Positions 58,701-64,000 of a DNA stretch of 64,000 bases are shown piece after piece (position 1 is the stretch's first letter; the number at the start of each line of letters is the position of its first letter). The position numbers and the translations under genes are program-made. Origin of the DNA: Maylandia zebra (Eukaryota; Chordata; Actinopteri; Cichliformes; Cichlidae); NCBI RefSeq assembly GCF_041146795.1, contig NC_135176.1, forward strand, positions 13,574,286 through 13,638,285. The letters are read 5' to 3'. The notes under the pieces are model-generated. The model saw only the letters and a list, made by a program, of their open reading frames with translations. It was not told where the DNA came from and made no database searches.

Positions 58701-61094
58701 GACAAGTTGCCCATCAAAGCTTGAGTCATGAAAGTAAACACCTACGGGTTAATACAAGATAAATTCAGTGCAGTAAGGTTGCGTTCTCTGACAACATCTG
58801 TGCTACTCGTTTTCCCTGCGTCAGATTAAAAGCTTTCAGTTTAATTACCCAGATATCTTTGTTATCCGAAAGTGAACGAAGAAAATTTTTTGCAGTCTGT
58901 TATTCCTGAAAATACCACACAAACACTCTCTATGTACTTAAAAAGAGCTCAAGGTTCTTCTGTCTCTGCATACAGTGCACAAAGGAGATGAAACAGGCAA
59001 GTAGGTCATTTATATTCATTGCCAGCACAAATGACCATGAACATGAATGCATAACAATGGCTCAAACAAGCTGGTTTTATAATATGAATATATGCTCAGT
59101 ACTGGAGGGATGAGGGCACAAGGTCAATTTGAGTAATTTATTCACAATGCAAAATTCTAGCAACATGACTGCCACTGTGTAGAAACAGAAATCCTCATGA
59201 AAAGAAAGCAATTTAGTGGAAAATACAGAGATATAGAGTACTTAAATGCCTGTGCCACTGTCACAAATATCACAAAATTCTACATCGTGGTTTGGCTGGA
59301 GTAAGGGCTTGTAGACCAACCTGTGAACATGGCTTTGAAATAGTCGGAGGAGGAGGCCATCATTGCACGGTGCACAGGAAAAGCTTCATCACAGTCGCCA
59401 GCCACCAATGTGACATCACAGAGCAATCCCTCTATCCTCAGCTGGTCAAATCCCTTAAAGAGGAAAAAAAAAAAAAAAAAAAACATGAAAGAGAGAGATG
59501 TTTGTTGCTGACCCTGAGCTTAGAGCACCTGAACAGCTCTGATTTTACTCCCAAGAAGAAGATCTCGGCTTAGACAAAGCCTGATGAAAAACATCAATAC
59601 TAAAACTTTCAAATACGGCTGCTGCCAAAAAAGGAAAAAGCAGTCACTGCTTTAGGGCTCAACACAATGAACTTGTATGGTTCAGTGAGGATAAAAACAA
59701 AATGCCGTCAGCAACGGCCTGTCAGACATGAGCTCATGGACCTGAAATGATACGTGACAGCACTCTAGTCTTGAGCTGGAGCTGACCGACTTGATTGTTG
59801 CCTTCATATTTTCTTGGCTTTCTTACGCACAACTGGTTCAAAGTGACATGTTTAGAATTACAGGGATTTTTTTCTCTTGTTGGCATAGAAACCTGATGCA
59901 AAGTTACAGCTAAAAGGCACTACCTACACTAAACATGGGCGAACACACTTTAATTCATAAGTGGATATTGCACTTATTCACCCAACGCCTGATTTCACAA
60001 CCTACCAGCTGACTACCACTTCTGATTATGGTTATGGCGGGTTGCACTAAGAATGTGCAAGCCAAAAACCGCCTTGAGGCGACAGTTACTGTGATTTGGC
60101 GCTATTTAATAAAACGAAATTGAATTAAGCAAAAAAAAAAAAAAAACCTGTATAACACATACCGACTCACAACCCCTGCAATAATCAGTGGGCGGGTTTT
60201 TTGGTGGATGCTTCCAAATGCACCACCTAATTGAGACTAACAGATTCTATAATCAGGGTGTACGATCACATCAGGCTAGAAAAATCATTAGCATTCCCTT
60301 ACTGTGCTGTGGCAGCAAAAGATTAATGAGCTGCAAAAGCAGCCAACGGCCATTCATTTTCAGTGAGAGCCGATGACGAAGGACAGTTATTGCTGTTGCA
60401 GCAAACAGCATGATGCCAGCACTCACTTGCACAACTTTAGGCTGATCTTCACTTTGCACCAATCAGCGGTGACATGCCAAAGCTGCCACCAACTGTAACA
60501 TTTATGCAGCTTCCTGACTTTTTTTTTTTTTTTGGGGGGGGGGGGGTTGTGTATGTACAAGATGAGTGAGCTTTTGTTATATTTTTCATCAACAGTAAAT
60601 CAGGTTGCGCTCACCCCTTACATCAAATTACATAGACACCAAATCCCAACTGTTTTGGATTATTACTGAAACACGAGACGAGATATTAAACTGTGCCCAG
60701 GAATCCATGGTATCAATTCCCTTATGTTGTGTGATACCGCAATGTTAACAGTTTTTAATCTTCAAAGAAATCCAATTAAAACAAATATTCAACATCTTGC
60801 TGGCCTGCAATCTGCAAACACCTGTGAGCAGAGCTATAGAAACTACTCACGAGATCGCCAAAGAAATGGTAAGGCCAAACATTAATGTTATTATCAGACG
60901 AAGGTGATATTTGACTCTACACTTTGTTTTCTCTATGTTTCTGCACTCTCACCTGAAGAACCACTGAGCTGTGCGTGTTGCTTGTGAAAAATCGAGTGTT
61001 TCCAGTCTTTGATGCCTGAAGGTGAGCAGAGATGCCCATATCACCATAGCCCAGAGCAACTTTCATGTGAGCGTCGTCGTCCTCCACGAGGGAT
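46228..61094 (-). CDS. klhl13: Kelch-like protein 13, coding exons from residue about 33 to the stop (N-terminal exon outside the window)
   Basis: Six exons join in phase: 61094-60953, 59453-59321, 57614-57418, 56234-55439, 51913-51800 and 46715-46228, giving 622 residues plus a partial first codon. Order: a short N-terminal segment ending HSSVVLQ, a BTB domain ([16 protein letters not shown] to the end of the third exon), a BACK domain, and six Kelch repeats (paired Gly with YVVGG, YAVGG, YISGG and YVIGG motifs), with a Ser/Pro tail ending [11 protein letters not shown]. Family knowledge: KLHL13 with KLHL9 is a substrate adaptor of the CUL3 ubiquitin ligase and acts on Aurora B during mitosis. 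The multi-exon structure and the [11 protein letters not shown] segment favour klhl13 over the KLHL9 retrocopy. Mammalian KLHL13 has about 655 residues, so some 30 N-terminal residues are missing here. Confidence 0.93.
46716..51799 (-). other. klhl13: klhl13 intron with diverged duplicated blocks
   Basis: Similar, diverged blocks recur at 48060-48225 and 49128-49300, and at about 48770-48900, 49340-49375 and 51440-51580. A CA repeat lies at 50185-50203. The stretch 47400-47990 is neither repetitive nor coding and might be a conserved noncoding element (guess). No exon seen. Confidence 0.6.
50185..50203. repeat. Short CA microsatellite
   Basis: About nine CA units. Confidence 0.8.
51800..51913 (-). 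CDS. klhl13: klhl13 Kelch exon
   Basis: 114 bases, acceptor TTCTTCAAG, donor GTAAGT. It encodes [15 protein letters not shown] to GGYMYIS and is phase 1 at both ends. Confidence 0.92.
51914..55438 (-). other. klhl13: klhl13 intron containing a LINE-type tail
   Basis: It holds the repeat at 53050-53205; otherwise AT-rich with no coding signal. Confidence 0.65.
53050..53205 (-). repeat. LINE-type 3' tail with CATC repeats and a 14-G run
   Basis: CCATCCATCCATCCATTCGC, the G-run at 53097-53110, then GAGCCTATCCCAGCTGTCTT and GGGTACACCCTGGACAGGTC. This is a very common fish retroposon tail in reverse orientation, the same family as the remnant at 780-950. Confidence 0.7.
55439..56234 (-). CDS. 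klhl13: klhl13 BACK domain and first Kelch repeats
   Basis: The largest exon (796 bases). It runs from [18 protein letters not shown] (BACK domain) to the first Kelch blades ([33 protein letters not shown]) and ends in phase 1 at GTGAGT. Confidence 0.94.
56235..57417 (-). other. klhl13: klhl13 intron, no feature recognised
   Basis: AT-rich; nothing supportable besides splice sites at its ends. Confidence 0.6.
57418..57614 (-). CDS. klhl13: klhl13 BTB exon, second half
   Basis: It begins GTGGAATG after GGTGCAG and completes TGGMKEQDL. It includes [14 protein letters not shown] and LEAASFLQI, standard for BTB domains, and ends ISG at a GTAAGG donor in phase 0. Confidence 0.92.
57615..59320 (-). 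other. klhl13: klhl13 intron containing a hAT element
   Basis: Most of the first half is the hAT element at 57864-58562. The rest (58571-59320) shows no coding or repeat signal I recognise. Confidence 0.65.
57864..58562. mobile_element. Non-autonomous hAT transposon with exact 8-bp target duplication
   Basis: AAGCTAAC at 57856-57863 is repeated exactly at 58563-58570. Between them are 699 bases whose ends are related inverted repeats: AAGGCTGTTCGATATAAC on the left, and AGGGCTGTGCGATATGAC as the complement of the right end. The interior has no transposase frame. The 8-bp duplication fits hAT elements. Confidence 0.75.
59321..59453 (-). CDS. klhl13: klhl13 BTB exon, first half
   Basis: The acceptor CTCTTTAAG lies beside a 22-base A-run (T-rich tract on the coding strand). 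The donor is GTTGGT, weaker than consensus. It encodes [20 protein letters not shown] through SDYFKAMFT and ends in phase 1. Confidence 0.9.
59454..60952 (-). other. klhl13: klhl13 intron with T- and G-runs
   Basis: A 15-T run followed by 13 G lies at 60519-60546. A-runs lie at 59463-59484 and about 60131-60147. No gene recognised. Confidence 0.6.
60953..61094 (-). CDS. klhl13: klhl13 exon upstream of the BTB domain
   Basis: The acceptor is CTATTAG and the donor GTGAGA. One base completes a codon from an upstream exon, then 47 codons run from [10 protein letters not shown] to HSSVVLQ. It ends in phase 0. Confidence 0.9.
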
Positions 61095-61240
61095 CTAATA
61101 GGAAAAAGGAAATAAGTTTTTCTTTTTTTTTTTCTTTTTTTAACTTCAAACGGGTAGCAAATGCACATTTCCCTCTAATTTTAGCTTCTGGAAAGTAGGA
61201 CAGATGCATTTTCAAAGTGACACTGCTTAAGGACATTTTG

Positions 61241-61305
61241 GGCGGCGGTAGCTTAATTGTTAGACTGTCACCTAAAAGTTGTAGAACTGCAAGACTGAAT
61301 CAGCG
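61241..61305 (+). repeat. tRNA-like SINE head fragment
   Basis: GGCGGCGGTAGCTTAATTGT with TAGAACTGCAAGACTGAATC resembles a decayed tRNA-derived head with A and B box positions. Body and tail do not follow directly. Confidence 0.4.
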
Positions 61306-61814
61306 AGGGAAATTGTGGCAAAGGAAGTGAACGAGGTACAATGATCTTCCCGAAGCTCTAACCAACCAGACTCCAGCTCTAGGCCACTCCCGAGTCTTAA
61401 AAAGCTGCTCATGAATTCCATGAGAATATACTAATATGCAAGAAATGTTTCTCCATAATATCAGTAAAACATTGTGAAATACCCAAGGCTGACATTGCAT
61501 CCGTTCTAACTTTTGTTAATTAGCACTTAAATGAACATGCAATGATATGCACTAAACATTCTGTGGAAAAAAAACAAGCTTTGAAATCCCAATGTCATAT
61601 TCACAGCCTTCATTATCCTCTTTAGTTGTATAGATGAACAAGTTATAGGCACATATGTCTGTGTCACACCACCAGCACTAACATCAGCAGGATCTGGCAT
61701 GAATATTCAACACGGTGCCAAAATGACCTCTGCCCTAATTTACATGAAATGTGATGTGGATATTTGCTGTAGCCACAGTATACGAGCCCTTTTGCCAGAA
61801 CTGAAGATTTCCAC

Positions 61815-62015
61815 TTAGGTGGATGTGGTATAACGGTTCAATCCCAAGCTCCTTCTGTCCACCTGTCAAAGTGACCTTGGACAAGAGGCTAAACTCCTAA
61901 TTGGTCGCAGTGGTCAGGAAAGCACCGTGCCTGGTAGATTCCTGCCACCAGTGTGTGCTTGTGAACAAGACACAGACAGGATAATATCACTATATAAATG
62001 GAGACATACACCATT
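61815..62015 (+). repeat. SINE body and tail fragment
   Basis: TTCAATCCCAAGCTCCTTCT, GTGACCTTGGACAAGAGGCT, TGCCACCAGTGTGTGCTTGT and a final ACTATATAAATGGAG follow the order of a fish tRNA-derived SINE body. Diverged. Confidence 0.55.
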
Positions 62016-64000
62016 TCCCACAGTACACAGTCAATATTTAAATTATGAAGAGAAGCTCCCTGAATTGTCCCTGGATGATGAATAGATTTCATTCTGGACA
62101 ACCTCTAGCACCTTCAATCTAGAGCCTCCATCATGTTAAAATGGCAAGAATATACATCTCAGTGAAATACACATGGACATAAAGTTTGCAAATGGATTCG
62201 CCACTGACAACTGCATCCTGTCTTCCAATACATTCAGCAGCAGCTCACCTTCCTTCCACTCCCCTCTTCTTTTCTTCGTGCAAGGTTTTTTAGTATTGCG
62301 CATTTCTTACAAACACTGAAACCTCTGGAGGCCACGGAGTGTCACAAAACACATTATTACACCAAAATATTTGAAAAAGTAAGTGTGAAGGTGAAAGTGA
62401 AGCGCCTGGCTTCAAGTTGACATTGAAGGATTTTTCTGCAGTGCACAAAAAAAAAATGAGCTAACTGCAATGGCTAAGTGATAAACAAACAAGAATACCG
62501 CCCGATGTAGACTTAGTGACACTTAAGCTGTTTTTTGACTCAAGCTGGATGTTGATGGGTATCACAGCTATGTAATGCATCATCTCTTGAAATTTAATGA
62601 GGAAATGAAAAGAAGAAAGCTTCTAATGAATTTAAATGAGCTGCGCAGCACTGAAAAAGATCATTAAATAGAAATAATGTGACTAATGGTGAAAGCATAT
62701 TACATGTCCAGTGATTATTTCTCAGGTTTCAGAGCTTAGGGAGGGGAAAAAAGATAGGATACAAAATACTGCTAATGATGATTGAAGCAAATGAAAGTTT
62801 TGGGGCTTTTTTGTTGTTGTTTTGCATAATGTCTGAGCCATTTATCCTTTCGTGGATCCTACACAGTAAGAGTCCTCTGGGAAATCTTGCAGCAGCCGTC
62901 TGTGAGAAAAAAGTCAGCGCCGTGGGAGCACGATAATTTAGCATTTTGTTATAATCTATGAATGTGTAAAAGGATGAAAATTCAGATACAACTACGACCT
63001 CGACATGTGATGTAATAGGGTGTAAAGTCCCTAACTGCTCCATAGAGGGTGAACATGGAAAGATGGCAAGTGTGACTCAGATCCCCAAGGCAGATACTCT
63101 CGGGATACGAGTACATTTTGTTCAGACAAAACTGACATTAGAGAATGAAGCTCATTTGGGTACAAGAGCTGTGGATCAAAAGAAGAACAATACTAACATT
63201 TGCTATCAAGCAACACAGCTCTATAGTGTATATCATAAGCAAATCATTTGGATTGCTTTTCTACTCCAAGTACCAAAAACAAAACAAACACAAAAACAAA
63301 ACAAAAAACAGCTGACTTTGGCGTTAACAGTTCGCAAAAGAATCGGAAACACCTGTCTTGCATTTCTAGAAAAGCAAGAACATGATGACAATCCGACAAT
63401 AAAAACAATGATGTGATTGAATAAGGGCAGTTGTTTTAATGGGAAAGAAACAAAACTTTCTTTGCCAAGTCTGCGTCCACAGTAGCCAATTAAAAATCTG
63501 TATTTCTAACACAGAATGAAAACTAGGCTTGAAATATTATTTCTATTCTCCATGCACTATATTGAGATGACATAAACAGCAATTAATGTGCAATTGGGGC
63601 CTCAAACAGTGTTAATTTTCAGACGAATACTGGCCTGGTTAGAAATCCTTTTTTTTTTTTTTCACCCCACAAAAATGTCTGGCTCAGCATAGAAGTGAAT
63701 TTGCGTCTTCAAACAGACCCCATAAGCAGGCAGCGCTTGTCAGATATACGAGACTAATGGAAGTAATTTGAAGTTCTTGTCTGGCTGAGCGCTTGATTTT
63801 TTAAAAATTTATTTATTTATTTTTTGTGGGTAGTGGAGTGGTTTTCCCATTTGTGAGTAAATGTTCCCTGTGCTTTGATGGGCTGTTATTCAACATCACT
63901 GAATAAAACATAGCTTTTACATGTTAATAAAAAGGCTGGGTGAGCCGCTGAGTGTCACGCTCTTCTTTCATATGTATGAAATTAAATTAATGGGGCATAT

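Larger units (their letters stand above)
61095..64000 (-). other. klhl13: klhl13 upstream intron, running off the right edge
   Basis: No candidate N-terminal exon with a fitting donor was found. It holds two SINE fragments (61241-61305 and 61815-62015); the rest is AT-rich. Confidence 0.55.

Noticed and set aside
61241..61305. Possible tRNA gene
   Set aside because: Only the A and B box positions are recognisable and they are degenerate; a decayed SINE head explains it better.

Overview
This is a piece of a bony-fish nuclear genome. Four genes have intron-split coding sequence or an intron in the 5' UTR, joined at GT/AG sites in matching phase. Introns are long, and the spaces between genes hold decayed Tc1/mariner, hAT and piggyBac-type DNA transposons, a LINE fragment, tRNA-derived SINEs and microsatellites typical of percomorph fishes. 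A cichlid-like species is plausible from the SINE type, but that is an inference. No bacterial, viral, rRNA or CRISPR features were seen.

Layout. (1) 1-17632, minus strand: the 5' part of ltbp3 (latent TGF-beta binding protein 3). Four coding exons give residues 1-260, with a 14.6 kb first intron; the rest lies beyond the left edge. (2) 17.6-25.2 kb: intergenic, with a hAT-type MITE, a perfect 19-bp hairpin, a Tc1 copy split by a LINE reverse-transcriptase fragment, and a 60-bp AC repeat. (3) 25702-27442, minus: a two-exon gene for a 553-residue protein with a coiled coil and five C2H2 fingers. (4) 27.4-31.9 kb: intergenic, with a foldback element, a Tc1-like remnant and a well-preserved SINE. 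(5) 31.99-34.1 kb, plus: lrrn4cl, with a TATA box, a noncoding first exon and one coding exon (238 residues, single-pass membrane protein). (6) 34-45.6 kb: intergenic between two convergent genes, with more Tc1 copies (one carrying a nested piggyBac-type MITE), a 25-G run and a 14-bp tandem repeat. (7) 46228-61094, minus: six coding exons of klhl13 (BTB, BACK and Kelch domains to the stop codon); the N-terminal exon is not in the window. Its introns hold a hAT element with an exact 8-bp target duplication and a set of diverged duplicated blocks.

The four genes have unrelated jobs: matrix storage of TGF-beta, transcriptional regulation, a surface protein of unknown role, and a CUL3 ubiquitin-ligase adaptor. 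Nothing suggests they form a system. I found no convincing new multi-gene system. The items most worth checking are the 19-bp hairpin, the overlapping uORF at the ltbp3 start, the nested transposons and the duplicated blocks in the klhl13 intron.
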